The notes under the pieces were generated by a model. It did no database searches. It saw nothing but the letters and a program-made list of their open reading frames with translations, and was not told the DNA's origin. A stretch of DNA of 64,000 nucleotides from Aggregatilineales bacterium. GTDB lineage: Bacteria > Chloroflexota > Anaerolineae > Aggregatilineales > Phototrophicaceae. The stretch lies in the NCBI GenBank assembly GCA_030834905.1, contig JAUQWZ010000006.1, positions 186,001 to 250,000 of the forward strand, given 5' to 3'. This document shows, piece after piece, positions 43,630 to 55,542 of the stretch. A program made the translations under genes and the position numbers. The stretch's first letter is position 1. Every line of letters begins with the position of its first letter.

Positions 43630-45171
43630 TCAATTGACGTGATCGGTCACGCCCGCCATCATCAGCCCAAGCGTTTCGACGTCGGCATCTTCGCGGTTGA
43701 GGACGCCCACAATGCATCCCTCATACATGACCGCGATCCGGTCGGACAGCGCCAGAATTTCATCCAGGTCTTCTGAAATCAGCACAATCGCCACGCCTGC
43801 CGAACGCTGGTCGATCAGGACGTGGTGAATATATTCGGTCGCGCTGATATCGACGCCGCGCGTGGGCTGCGCCGCGATCAGGACGGCGGGCTTGCGCGAA
43901 AGCTCGCGCGCGAGGATTAGCTTCTGGATATTGCCGCCGGACAGATTCTTGGCAGCCGCCCCCGAACCCGGCGTCTTGATATTAAAACTGCGGATGAGCT
44001 GATCGGCGTGGCGCGAGATAGCGCGGAAATTAAAGAAGGTGCCGCGGGCATAATCGTCCGGGTCTTGCAGAATGGCATTCTCGGCAACCGAAAACGAGCC
44101 GATGATGCCGTGTTTCATCCGTTCTTCCGGCACGTATGCCAGTCCTGCTTTCAATCGTGAAGATACCGCTTCCCGCAGGATGGGTTTGCCATCCAGTAGC
44201 ACCACGCCGCTAACCGCCGACCGCAGCCCGGCAATCGTCTCGGCAAACTCGCGCTGACCGTTGCCCGAAACACCGGCGATGCCGACGATTTCGCCGCTGC
44301 GTACATCCAGATTCACGCCCTGAAGACAGGGCAAGCCCTGATCGTTTTTCGCGTGAAGGTCTTGCACCGTCAGCCGCACCGCGCCAGCATTGATCGGCGG
44401 GCGATCAGGCTGAAACAGCACGTCGCGTCCGACCATCATCCGCGCCAGCTTGCGGCGGTCTACGTCCTGATTGGGCGTCGTGTTCACCACTCGCCCATCG
44501 CGCATTACAGTGATGCGGGTGCTCAGTTCCCGCACCTCGCCCAATTTGTGGGTGATAAAAATCAGGGCGTGCCCCTGCTCGCTCATCGTCCTGAGGGTGA
44601 CGAACAGTTCCTTCACTTCCTGCGGCGTCAGCACAGCCGTCGGCTCGTCAAGGATGACGAGCGCCCCGCCCCGGTAAAGCGCCTTGATAATCTCCACTCG
44701 CTGCTGCTCGCCCACCGAAAGCTGCCAGATGTAGGCGTCGGGGTTGACCTTCAGCCCGTAGAGCGCGGATAGCTGCCGCACTTTCGCCCGCACCTCTTCC
44801 AGATCAAGCTGGATGCCGCGCTTCGGCTTCATGCCGAGCGCCACGTTCTCGGCAACCGTCAGCGATGGCACCAGCATAAAGTGCTGGTGAATCATGCCGA
44901 TGCCGCGCGCCAGCGCATCCGCCGGTGAGTGAAACGTCACCGGCTGTCCATCAAGCAGAATCTGCCCCTCCTCCGGGCGATACAAGCCGTATAGCACTTT
45001 CATCAGCGTGCTTTTGCCCGCGCCGTTCTCGCCCAGCAGGGCGTGAATTTCGCCCGCTTTCACGTCAAAATCCACGTTCTGGTTCGCCAGAACGCCGGGG
45101 AAACGCTTGGAGACGCCGCGCATCTCGGCGCAGTCGATTCGCTTATGACCGGAAGGAAGCGTTGCAACCAT
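43630..45171 (-). CDS. BMP-type (nucleoside) ABC transporter ATP-binding protein, two ATPase domains
   Basis: 513 residues from ATG 45171; the upstream extension of the open frame lies in repeat DNA and is rejected. Two tandem nucleotide-binding domains as in RbsA/NupA-type proteins: first Walker [10 protein letters not shown] (47-55), signature [15 protein letters not shown], Walker B LVILDEP; second domain with a degenerate P-loop [12 protein letters not shown] and signature [17 protein letters not shown], followed by AAQPTRGVD. Final gene of the permease-permease-binding protein-ATPase order. It energises import of a nucleoside or similar compound. Confidence 0.9.
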   Translation of the reverse strand: MVATLPSGHKRIDCAEMRGVSKRFPGVLANQNVDFDVKAGEIHALLGENGAGKSTLMKVLYGLYRPEEGQILLDGQPVTFHSPADALARGIGMIHQHFMLVPSLTVAENVALGMKPKRGIQLDLEEVRAKVRQLSALYGLKVNPDAYIWQLSVGEQQRVEIIKALYRGGALVILDEPTAVLTPQEVKELFVTLRTMSEQGHALIFITHKLGEVRELSTRITVMRDGRVVNTTPNQDVDRRKLARMMVGRDVLFQPDRPPINAGAVRLTVQDLHAKNDQGLPCLQGVNLDVRSGEIVGIAGVSGNGQREFAETIAGLRSAVSGVVLLDGKPILREAVSSRLKAGLAYVPEERMKHGIIGSFSVAENAILQDPDDYARGTFFNFRAISRHADQLIRSFNIKTPGSGAAAKNLSGGNIQKLILARELSRKPAVLIAAQPTRGVDISATEYIHHVLIDQRSAGVAIVLISEDLDEILALSDRIAVMYEGCIVGVLNREDADVETLGLMMAGVTDHVN

Positions 45172-45235
45172 AAGAATCACCGTTGTTCTAAACCGCAAGA
45201 CACGACTGCATAGATTCGAAAAATACGGGCTTTCC

Positions 45236-45349
45236 GTAGGGACACGATATATCGTGTCCGGCTTGGAATAATGCAGCGAACACGACAAAGCATACGCAGT
45301 ATGCAGCATACGCAGTATGCAGCATACGCAGTATGCACGTGTCCCTACG
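45236..45349. repeat. Compound repeat: family A palindrome, three 16-bp palindromic tandem units and a half A element
   Basis: A family A copy (45236-45259, arms GTAGGGACACGAT and ATCGTGTCC), then three tandem 16-base units CATACGCAGTATGCAG (45291-45337, each internally palindromic around GCATAC-GCA-GTATGC), closed by an inverted half element CGTGTCCCTAC (45339-45349). The ends GTAGGGACACG and CGTGTCCCTAC are inverted repeats, so the whole 114-bp block looks like a miniature element. Between the binding-protein and ATPase genes of one operon. Confidence 0.7.
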
Positions 45350-45364
45350 GGTGTCCTCGCAAAA

Positions 45365-47272
45365 CTATTCCGGCAGCTCCTGCTGCACGACAATCGCGCC
45401 GGAAGCAATATCCGTCGTTGCCTGATCGGCAGCGGCGCGGGCTTCTTCAGGAATTTCCACCTGCCCGTAGGCAAATGTCAGTCCGCCGTTGCTGAGCGAC
45501 AGTTCATACGCCGTCCCACCCACCGAACCGCTGACAATCGATTCGATCATGCTGCCGACCACCGGCGTCCAGTTGAAGACCTGCGACGCGACGACTGTAT
45601 CGGGCCAGTTGGCGCTCTGGTCGCTCTGGGTGCCGAACCAGTAGCCGCCCGCCGTCTGGATAGCGTCAATCGCGCCGACCACCTGCTGCGCCGAGCCGGT
45701 CAGCACGTCCGCGCCGCCCGCGATCTGAGTCTGGGCAGTTTCAGCGGCAGCGGCGGTATCGCCAAACGAGCCGGTGTACGCCAGCAGAATCTGCGCCTCG
45801 GGGTTGGAAGCCGCGACGCCCTGCTGGAAGCCGTTGATGTACAGCAGCGCGTCGCCCGCCGGAACGGGTCCGACGATGCCGATGACATTACTCTCGGTCA
45901 TCAGACCTGCCACAACGCCGTTGATGTAACCGCCTTCCTCAGCGCGTGCTTCGTAGGCGAAGACGTTGGTCAAGCCCTGATCAGCGCCGGTATCCGTCGC
46001 CGTACCCCAGGCGAACGCCGTTTCGGGATAGTCGGGTGCCAGCTCGAACAGGGACGTGCCGTACTGCGTGCCGTGTGCCAGCACCAGATCGTAGCCGTCT
46101 TCGGCGTAATCGCGCAGCGCCTGGGCGGCGGCGGTCACGTCGAACATGCCCTCAGTGTAGGCGATCTCCATCGCCCCTTCACCACCCAACTGCTGCTGCA
46201 TTTCCGTCAGCGCGCTGTACATCGACTGCGTCCACGCCAGGTCAGTGACGCTGCTGGGCGCGACCAGCGCCACGCGGAACTGACCTTCCGGCAGCCCGCC
46301 CAGCGGATAGGCAATACCGGCGGCAACGTCTGCCACAGCCTGATCGGCTGCCGCGCGCACGTCGTCAGGAATCGCCACCTGCCCGTAAGCGAAAGTCAAG
46401 CCGCCGTTCGCCAGCGTCAGGTTGTAGGCGGTGCCGCCCAGCGTGCCGCTTTGAATCTGGGCGATCATGTCCTCAAGCGTCGCCGTCCAGTCAAACACCT
46501 GTGATGAGACGACGGTTTCCGCCCAGTTTCCACTCTGATCAAACTGGGTGCCAAACCACACCGCGCCAGCGGTCTGCGCCGCGTCAATCGCGCCGACCAC
46601 CTGCTGCGCCGAGCCGGTCAGCACGTCCGCGCCGCCCGCGATCTGTGTCTGGGCAGTTTCGGCGGCGGCGGCAGTATCGCCAAACGAGCCGGTGTACGCC
46701 AGCAGAATCTGCGCCCCAGGGTTCGAGGCGTGAACGCCCTGCTGGAAGCCGTTGATGTACAGCAGCGCGTCGCCCGCCGGAACCGGTCCGACGATGCCGA
46801 CAACGCCGCTTTCGGTCATCAGACCTGCCATGACGCCGTTGATGTAGCCGCCTTCTTCGGCGCTGGCTTCATAGGCGAAGACGTTGGTCAAGCCCTGCCC
46901 CGCGCCGGTATCGGACGCTGTGCCCCAGGCGAACGACGTATCCGGGTAATCCGGTGCCAGCTCGAACAGGGATGTGCCGTACTGCGTCCCATGAGCGATG
47001 ACCAGGTTATAGCCATCTTCGGCGTAATCGCGCAGCGCCTGGGCGGCAGCGGTCACGTCGAACATGCCTTCGGTGTAGGCGATCTCCATCGCCCCTTCGC
47101 CGCCCATTGATTCCTGAACCTGTCCCAGCGCGTCGTACATCGCCTGCGTCCACGCCAGGTCAGTGACGCTGCTGGGCGCGACGATGGCGACGCGGAAGGG
47201 TGCCTGCGCGTTGACGACCACCGCCAGCGCGAACAGGGCAATGAGAATGGTGATTAACGCTCTTTTCTTCAT
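45365..47272 (-). CDS. BMP-family ABC substrate-binding protein with internal tandem duplication
   Basis: 635 residues: signal peptide (MKKRALITILIALFALAVVVNAQA) then two complete, nearly identical BMP (PnrA-like, purine nucleoside) binding domains. ATG 47272 follows GGAGG. Domain 1 starts at Phe26, domain 2 at Phe332: a period of 306 residues (918 bp). Both contain FRVAIVAPSSVTDLAWTQ (FRVALVAPSSVTDLAWTQ in copy 2), EIAYTEGMFDVTAAAQALRD, VIAHGTQYGTSLFELAP, and NVFAYEASAEEGGYINGV (NVFAYEARAEEGGYINGV in copy 2). Their close similarity argues for recent duplication or gene conversion. No lipobox is seen. It belongs with the two permeases upstream and the ATPase downstream. Confidence 0.9.
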   Translation of the reverse strand: MKKRALITILIALFALAVVVNAQAPFRVAIVAPSSVTDLAWTQAMYDALGQVQESMGGEGAMEIAYTEGMFDVTAAAQALRDYAEDGYNLVIAHGTQYGTSLFELAPDYPDTSFAWGTASDTGAGQGLTNVFAYEASAEEGGYINGVMAGLMTESGVVGIVGPVPAGDALLYINGFQQGVHASNPGAQILLAYTGSFGDTAAAAETAQTQIAGGADVLTGSAQQVVGAIDAAQTAGAVWFGTQFDQSGNWAETVVSSQVFDWTATLEDMIAQIQSGTLGGTAYNLTLANGGLTFAYGQVAIPDDVRAAADQAVADVAAGIAYPLGGLPEGQFRVALVAPSSVTDLAWTQSMYSALTEMQQQLGGEGAMEIAYTEGMFDVTAAAQALRDYAEDGYDLVLAHGTQYGTSLFELAPDYPETAFAWGTATDTGADQGLTNVFAYEARAEEGGYINGVVAGLMTESNVIGIVGPVPAGDALLYINGFQQGVAASNPEAQILLAYTGSFGDTAAAAETAQTQIAGGADVLTGSAQQVVGAIDAIQTAGGYWFGTQSDQSANWPDTVVASQVFNWTPVVGSMIESIVSGSVGGTAYELSLSNGGLTFAYGQVEIPEEARAAADQATTDIASGAIVVQQELPE

Positions 47273-47366
47273 AATGCCTCCGTGTACATGCAAATGTGCA
47301 TCAGGCGGTTAAACCTGGTCGATCCCGTTTGTTCTGTTCATGTATTTCCACGCGCCAACAGATTCT

Positions 47367-48326
47367 CTAATTCTCTCCCCGTGTAAACGGCTTCGTCAGC
47401 GCGGCGGGTTCCTGACGGCGGCGCTGGCGGGCAAATACCAGCACCAGAATGGTGAGGACGTAAGGCACCATCAGCAGCAGATTCGGGGCAATTGGCGATC
47501 CCGCAATCTGAAGGTTATAGTTCTGCGCCCAGTACTGGAGGTTGTTGGCGATGCTGAACAGCAGCGCGCCGCCCATCACCTTCCAGGGCGACCAGCCGCC
47601 AAAGTAGACCAGCGCCACGGCGATAAAACCGCGCCCTTCGGTCATGTTCTCCTGAAACACGGGCAGCGCCGCAATCGAGAGCGACGCCCCGGCGACGCCC
47701 GCCATCATCCCGCCAAAGATCAGCGTCAGATAGCGCACCCGCGCCACGTTGACGCCCATCGCATCCGCCGCGGCGGGGTTCTGCCCGACGGCGCGAATCT
47801 GCAAACCCCAGGTGGTCTTATTCAGTACCCACACCGAGATCGGCACCAGCGCGAAGGCGAGATACGTCAGAACATTTTGTTGAAACAGGATTTTGCCGAT
47901 GTAGGGGATGTCGCTCAAGCCGGGAATATAGAGCGACTGGAAGCCGCGTGCCGTGATGACGCCGCCTGCCAGCAGCTTGAACAGCAGCGTCGAAAGCCCC
48001 AGCCCAAACAAGGTAAAGCCAATACCGCTGATTCCCTGCTCTGCCTGAAGCGTGACGCTGACCACTGCCATCGCCAGCCCCAACAGCGCCCCGACCACCA
48101 TTGCCACCAGCAGCCCGATAACCGGATCGGCACCCAGCCCCTTACTGCTGACAACGTAGATCGACGTAAACGCGCCCATCAGCATCATGCCTTCGACGCC
48201 GAGATTGAGCACGCCCGAACGCTGGACAAACACCTCGCCCAGCGCGGCGAACAGGAACGGCGTGGCGAACAACACCGCCAGCGCCAGCGCTTCGGCACCT
48301 ATCTGAACGATATTCAGGTTATTCAC
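47367..48326 (-). CDS. BMP-type (nucleoside) ABC transporter permease, second subunit
   Basis: 319 residues, eight to ten hydrophobic segments. The ring of matches LATPFLFAALGEVFVQRSGVLN, LGVEGMMLMGAFTSIYVV, WGLQIRAVGQNPAAADAMG and RGFIAVALVYFGGWSPWKVM is typical of the YufQ/NupC permease family paired with BMP binding proteins. Starts with GTG overlapping the previous permease stop by four bases. With its partner it forms the channel for nucleoside-like substrates. Confidence 0.88.
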   Translation of the reverse strand: MNNLNIVQIGAEALALAVLFATPFLFAALGEVFVQRSGVLNLGVEGMMLMGAFTSIYVVSSKGLGADPVIGLLVAMVVGALLGLAMAVVSVTLQAEQGISGIGFTLFGLGLSTLLFKLLAGGVITARGFQSLYIPGLSDIPYIGKILFQQNVLTYLAFALVPISVWVLNKTTWGLQIRAVGQNPAAADAMGVNVARVRYLTLIFGGMMAGVAGASLSIAALPVFQENMTEGRGFIAVALVYFGGWSPWKVMGGALLFSIANNLQYWAQNYNLQIAGSPIAPNLLLMVPYVLTILVLVFARQRRRQEPAALTKPFTRGEN

Positions 48327-49453
48327 GCGCTCACCTCCGACGGCGTCGCGGGTGTCACTTCCGGAGTGATCGGCATGTTGGTGGCGACGCGCGCCTGCCG
48401 CCGCGCGGTATAGCGCCGCACCCAGAAATCACTGCTGACAACGAAGATCACCACCAAGCCTTGCAGCACCGTGATAGTCGCCGAAGGCACCTGCATCGTG
48501 CGCTGCATTTTGTCCGCCCCCACCAGCAGCGCGCCAAACAGGAACGCCGACGGCACAGCGCCCAGCGGGTGCAGCCGACCAAACAGCGCGACCACGATGC
48601 CGGAGAAGCCGTAGCCGACCGCGAAACCCTCGACCACGCGGTGGGTAATGCCGGTGACTTCAACCGCGCCCGCCAGCCCCGCCAGAGCGCCGCTGAGCAC
48701 CAGACCGAGCATCAGATAGCGCGGTACCGAGATTCCGGCGTAGCGCGAAGCGTCGCGGTTCTGCCCGACGGCGCGAATGCGAAAGCCAGTTGTCGTGCGC
48801 CACAGCAGCAGATAAACCACAACCGCCGCCGCCAGCCCGATGAACAAGCCGGTGTGAAGCTGTGACGGCGGCGCGAGCCGCGCCAGCCATGACGCTTCAG
48901 GAAGCTGCGCCGACTGCGGCACGCGCGTGCCTTGCGCCAACTGCTCAGGGTCGATCATCGGTCCGCTGAGCAAAAACAGCAGCAGTTGTACGGCGATCTC
49001 GTTCATCATCACCGTACTCAGAATTTCATTCACGTCGAATCGGGCTTTCAGGAAGCCGGGAACCGCGCCCCACAGCGCCCCGGCGATCATGCCGACCAGC
49101 AGCGTCAGCGGAACGAGCAAAATCGGCGGAAGCTGCGCGCCAGCATAGATCGAGAAGCCAGCAGCGGAGATGGCGCCGACGAAAAGCTGCCCTTCAGCGC
49201 CGATGTTGATCACGCCGGCGCGGAAAGCAATACAGATGCCAACAGCAATAATAAGCAGAGGGGTTGCTCGGGTGAGCGTGCGAAACAGGCTTGCCTCATT
49301 GCCGAATGCGCCATCCAGCATTACGCCGTAAGCCTCAATCGGGTTTTTGCCCAGTACTAACAGGATGCCCCCACCGGCGACCAGCGCGAGCAGGAAAGCA
49401 ATGAGTGGAGCAAGAGCAATAATAAAGTCGCTGCGGGAAATTCTGAGGTTCAT
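48323..49453 (-). CDS. BMP-type (nucleoside) ABC transporter permease, first subunit
   Basis: 376 residues, YufP-like. Features: LALVAGGGILLVLGKNPIEAYG, LTRATPLLIIAVGICIAFRA, VINIGAEGQLFVGAISAAG, FRIRAVGQNRDASRYAGISV (coupling region) and VVEGFAVGYGFSGIVVALFG. ATG 49453 follows AAGGGA. First gene of the minus-strand operon permease-permease-binding protein-ATPase; the upstream gap is shared with the divergent methyltransferase gene. Confidence 0.9.
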   Translation of the reverse strand: MNLRISRSDFIIALAPLIAFLLALVAGGGILLVLGKNPIEAYGVMLDGAFGNEASLFRTLTRATPLLIIAVGICIAFRAGVINIGAEGQLFVGAISAAGFSIYAGAQLPPILLVPLTLLVGMIAGALWGAVPGFLKARFDVNEILSTVMMNEIAVQLLLFLLSGPMIDPEQLAQGTRVPQSAQLPEASWLARLAPPSQLHTGLFIGLAAAVVVYLLLWRTTTGFRIRAVGQNRDASRYAGISVPRYLMLGLVLSGALAGLAGAVEVTGITHRVVEGFAVGYGFSGIVVALFGRLHPLGAVPSAFLFGALLVGADKMQRTMQVPSATITVLQGLVVIFVVSSDFWVRRYTARRQARVATNMPITPEVTPATPSEVSA

Positions 49454-49717
49454 GAAATCCCTTCGTTTAGTTGGTCTAAACTATATTTCTTTGCTCTGCG
49501 GTTCACTATATTCAAGTTGCTAGATCAGACGATGCCCACCTTTATCAAAAGTAACCAATACTGGTAGTGATTGTAATACGCGATAATGACAGTTTCCAAC
49601 TTTTCGATCTGTGATACAGTTACAACTAGAAACGCCAATAGAAACACCAAATTAGGCTGTATTTCGCTGCTCACACTGCCGCACCAGGTGTCCTTACTCG
49701 ATATTATAGGAGGAATT

Positions 49718-50497
49718 ATGAGCGATGGGCAGGGAAATACCCTGGAGGAAACATACAGTGTAGAGCGAACAAAATGGGATTCGCTGGCGCGAGAAAAAGT
49801 TGATGTTTCAAAGATTCAGATGGAATACACCGACTTCGACGATTATGCACACCGGCTGGCAATTATGGCAGGCGTGGTGGAATTTCTAGGTCCGCTGCAA
49901 GGCAAACAGGTGCTTGAAATTGGCTGCGGGCTGGGCAAAGTCAGTGTGCTGCTGGCAAAAAGCGGGGCGAACGTCACCGCCTTCGATCTGTCCGCCGGAA
50001 GTGTAGATGTCGCCAGCCAGTTGGCGCGGTATCATAAAGTGGATGAACAGGTTCACTTGGCGGTCGCCGCCGGAGAGATTCTACCATTTCCAGACGAGGG
50101 TTTTGATATTATTTTTGGCAAAGGTATTCTTCATCATCTCAACGCCCAACTCGGCGCTTCGGAACTTTATCGGGTGTTGAAAACCGGCGGCAAAGCAGCG
50201 TTTGTCGAACCTATGGGCATGAATCCGGTGCTCAACGTAGTGCGAGATCATGTGCCCTACAAGCACAAGAACCCGCGCGGCGCGGACATTCCGCTGAGCT
50301 ATACTGACATCCGCAACTGGACAGCCGGATTTAAAACCGCCGAGTATCACGAGCTACAGTTATTCAGCATGTTGGAGCGCGGTTTAGGCTTCAAACACCC
50401 CCTGCCAGCGCTGCGCAGATTGGACAAAGTCGCCCTGAAGCACCTCCCGTTTCTGCGCCGTTACTGCCGGTATGTGGGCATTTTTCTGACGAAGTAG
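49718..50497 (+). CDS. SAM-dependent methyltransferase, class I
   Basis: 259 residues. ATG 49718 follows a near-perfect ribosome site (TAGGAGG, 5 bases away); the upstream extension of the frame is rejected. The SAM-binding motif is VLEIGCGLGKVSVLLAKSGA, then VTAFDLSAGSVDVA and post-motif DIIFGKGILHHL, followed by RVLKTGGKAAFVEPMGMNP. A Methyltransf_11/25-type enzyme; the remaining C-terminal helix-rich part gives no substrate hint. It lies 28 bases upstream of the molybdenum-hydroxylase genes but may be unrelated to them. Confidence 0.85.
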   Translation: MSDGQGNTLEETYSVERTKWDSLAREKVDVSKIQMEYTDFDDYAHRLAIMAGVVEFLGPLQGKQVLEIGCGLGKVSVLLAKSGANVTAFDLSAGSVDVASQLARYHKVDEQVHLAVAAGEILPFPDEGFDIIFGKGILHHLNAQLGASELYRVLKTGGKAAFVEPMGMNPVLNVVRDHVPYKHKNPRGADIPLSYTDIRNWTAGFKTAEYHELQLFSMLERGLGFKHPLPALRRLDKVALKHLPFLRRYCRYVGIFLTK

Positions 50498-50525
50498 CGA
50501 ACACCCAAGGAGCAGTGGTTTTCTG

Positions 50526-51449
50526 ATGAGTCAGTTGTGGCAAACCTATCATCTGCCGTCTACCGTCGAGGAAGCGGTTGACCTGCTGACGAATTTTGCG
50601 GGCGGCGCGCGCATTATCGCTGGCGGAACCGATCTCATGATCGATCTCAGGTTCGGCGGCGGTCACGCGACATTTGACGCGCTGGTGGACGTGACCCGGG
50701 TGGCGGAGATGATCCAGATCACCCCGAATGATGGCTGGTGTGTCGTCGGCGCGGCGGCAACCCACACGGCAGTGGTCGGGAACCGCGATCTCGAACATGG
50801 CGCGACCTGTCTGGTCGAAAGCTGCGGCGTGGTTGGCGGTCCCCAGGTGCGGAACGTTGGCACGCTGGGCGGCAACGTCGCCCATGCTCTGCCCGCCGCC
50901 GATGGCACCACCTCGCTGGTCGCCCTCGACGCCGAAGCCGATGTCGCCTGGGGCGACGGACGGCGCGAGTGGCTGCCAATCGCTTCGCTGTTTCGCGGTC
51001 CCGGCATTTCGGCGGTCGATTCGAGCCGCGATGTGCTGGTCGCCTTCCGCTTCCGCTTATCGGGCGAGCGCGAGGGCAGTGCCTTCAAACGCATCATGCG
51101 ACCGCAGGGCGTAGCGCTGCCGGTGCTTGGCTGCGCGGTCTGGGTACGTCTGGACGAAAGCCGCCAGCGCTATGAAGACGCGCGGGTATGCCTTAGCCCG
51201 GTGGCAGCGACCCCGGTACGAGCCGACGCTGTCGAAGCGGAACTGCGCGGTCAGCCAGTGGGCGAAGCCAGCCTCAGCGCGGCGGTGGCGGCAGCCTACG
51301 CAACCCTGCACCCGCGCACGAGCAAATATCGCGCTACCGGCGAGTACCGCGAGCACATGATGGAAACGCTGCTGCGGCGAGCGCTGCCGCTGGCAGCCGA
51401 ACGCGCCCGCACTGGCGTTGCCAGCGCTGAAGGCGTGGGCATGGGATAG
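50526..51449 (+). CDS. Xanthine-dehydrogenase-type FAD-binding subunit
   Basis: 307 residues. The FAD-binding motifs IIAGGTDLMIDLRFG and VGGPQVRNVGTLGGNVAHAL are those of the CoxM/XdhB subunit of molybdenum hydroxylases. ATG 50526 is preceded by AAGGAG about 14 bases upstream. It hands electrons from the iron-sulfur/molybdopterin subunit, encoded two genes downstream, to NAD or another acceptor. Neighbouring membrane protein and fused large subunit suggest one transcript. Confidence 0.88.
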   Translation: MSQLWQTYHLPSTVEEAVDLLTNFAGGARIIAGGTDLMIDLRFGGGHATFDALVDVTRVAEMIQITPNDGWCVVGAAATHTAVVGNRDLEHGATCLVESCGVVGGPQVRNVGTLGGNVAHALPAADGTTSLVALDAEADVAWGDGRREWLPIASLFRGPGISAVDSSRDVLVAFRFRLSGEREGSAFKRIMRPQGVALPVLGCAVWVRLDESRQRYEDARVCLSPVAATPVRADAVEAELRGQPVGEASLSAAVAAAYATLHPRTSKYRATGEYREHMMETLLRRALPLAAERARTGVASAEGVGMG

Positions 51450-51479
51450 GTATTCACTGGAAGGATTGGGAGCATTTCG

Positions 51480-51940
51480 TTGTCAGAGAACGTAGCTTTA
51501 CTGGAAAACACCGACGCGCTGCTGCTTTCGGCGCGGCAGTTGGTCGAGGTCGGCGCGCCGTTAACCCTGTTAAACATCCTGGCAGTCGCCGTTGGGCTGC
51601 TGCTGGTGATCATGGTCATGATGGACTGGAAGCGCAGGCGCTGGGGGAACGCGCTGCCCGCGCTTCTGATCGCGGTTGGGGCTGCCGCAGTCGCTGCCGG
51701 TTTTATCCTGCTTGGCATCGCGGGAACCCCGGTTGGCATGGCATTTTATGCCGTAGTTGGCGACGATTTCACTCAGACCCTGCTCGCGGAAACCAAGCTC
51801 GTCAGCGCTCCCCTGGCGGCGCTGGCTGTAATCGCCCTGTCCGGCGGCGCTCTGTACGCCACGCTGGGCGGCGCGGCACTCTGGAAGAATCGAAGGCAGC
51901 AGCGTGAGGAACGACAGATGAGGATGGAGGTAGCGGCAGC

Positions 51941-51944
<4 letters not shown>
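51480..51944 (+). CDS. Unknown membrane protein embedded in the molybdenum-hydroxylase operon
   Basis: 154 residues with three clear hydrophobic segments: NILAVAVGLLLVIMVMM, LPALLIAVGAAAVAAGFILL and APLAALAVIALSGGALYATL, then a basic C-terminus (WKNRRQQREERQMRM). TTG start behind GGGAG. It matches no family I recognise. Position: 30 bases after the FAD subunit, and its last four bases overlap the start of the fused large subunit (ATGA). This tight coupling implies a role with the hydroxylase, perhaps anchoring it to the membrane or passing electrons to quinones, which is inference. Confidence 0.7.
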
Positions 51945-54745
<2,801 letters not shown>

Positions 54746-54752
54746 CGTGTAA

Positions 54753-54863
54753 TGAGTGCTGAGTACTGAGTGCTGAGTAAACGAAGTAACTAAAGTAGGA
54801 AAAGTGGAAAGCAATACCTGCTGCCCATACTTTTCCTACTTTTTTACTTTTTCTACTTCGTTT
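54753..54863. repeat. Family C repeat and A/T-rich inverted repeat (family E), copy 2
   Basis: TGAGTGCTGAGTACTGAGTG units (54753-54778) are the inverse complement of those at 9199. They are followed by AAACGAAGTAACTAAAGTAG (left arm, 54779 on) and ACTTTTTCTACTTCGTTT (right arm, to 54863), an imperfect A/T-rich inverted repeat related to the one at 22535. The block fills the gap before hsp20. Confidence 0.55.
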
Positions 54864-54972
54864 ACTTCTGCCTTCTCTCCTACAAACTTTTTATATTCCG
54901 CCGATATTGCTATTACGCAGACCAGCTATCCTCAAAGGGAATTGAAAATCACTTGTGAGGAGACTGATCATC

Positions 54973-55440
54973 ATGAGCACGATTATTCGCTGGAATCCAA
55001 TTCGTGAGATGGCAGCCATGCAGAACGCGATGGATCGCCTGATGGAGAACAACTGGCGCGGCTATCGCAGCGTCGATACATCGCTGGCACTGCCGCTGGA
55101 CGTACACGAAACCGAGACTGCCTACCACGTCGTCGCGGCGCTGCCCGGCGTATTGTCCGATACCGTGAACGTGAGCCTGCACGACGGCGTGCTGACGATT
55201 TCGGGCGAGCTACCGCAGCCGTCCTACCCGGAGAACGCCCGCGCCCTGCTGCTGGAGCGCACCTACGGCAAATTCAGCCGCAGCGTTCGCCTGCCCGAAC
55301 CAGTGGTCGCTGATCAGATCGAGGCGACGCTCGACAATGGCTTGCTGAACCTGAACCTGCCCAAATCGCCGGAAGCGCAGCCGAAGCAGATTCCGGTGCG
55401 CGTATCGACCAATGGACAGAACCAGGCGCGCAACAACTAA
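54973..55440 (+). CDS. Small heat-shock protein Hsp20 / alpha-crystallin family
   Basis: 155 residues from ATG 54973, chosen because GAGGAGA lies upstream and the earlier in-frame GTG would absorb that ribosome site. N-terminal IIRWNPIREMAAMQNAMDRL, then the crystallin domain with LPLDVHETETAYHVVAALPG, ERTYGKFSRSVRLPEPV, and the closing AxxxNGLLxL motif LDNGLLNLNLPKS, followed by an IPV anchor (KQIPVRV). A holdase chaperone that forms oligomers. Followed by a strong terminator. No CIRCE-like inverted repeat was seen upstream. Confidence 0.93.
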   Translation: MSTIIRWNPIREMAAMQNAMDRLMENNWRGYRSVDTSLALPLDVHETETAYHVVAALPGVLSDTVNVSLHDGVLTISGELPQPSYPENARALLLERTYGKFSRSVRLPEPVVADQIEATLDNGLLNLNLPKSPEAQPKQIPVRVSTNGQNQARNN

Positions 55441-55470
55441 CAACAACTAAGCTGAACTGGCGAGAAATGA

Positions 55471-55500
55471 AAAGGGACACCGCGCGGTGTCCCTTTTTTG
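55471..55500 (+). terminator. Rho-independent terminator of hsp20
   Basis: A 26-base palindrome AAAGGGACACCG / CGGTGTCCCTTT (55471-55496) followed by TTTG. The stem GGGACAC resembles the family A repeat arm. Confidence 0.85.
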
Positions 55501-55542
55501 TCATTCTCTCTGCGCTCTCCGCGTCCTCTGCGGTTAAACACT

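Noticed and set aside
45291..45337. CRISPR-like array
   Set aside because: The three 16-bp units are directly adjacent without spacers and no cas genes are present; they are better described as tandem palindromes.
45172..45474. N-terminal extension of the BMP ATPase frame by 101 codons
   Set aside because: The stretch lies in palindromic repeat DNA and the end of the neighbouring binding-protein gene; the ATPase domain starts after ATG 45171.
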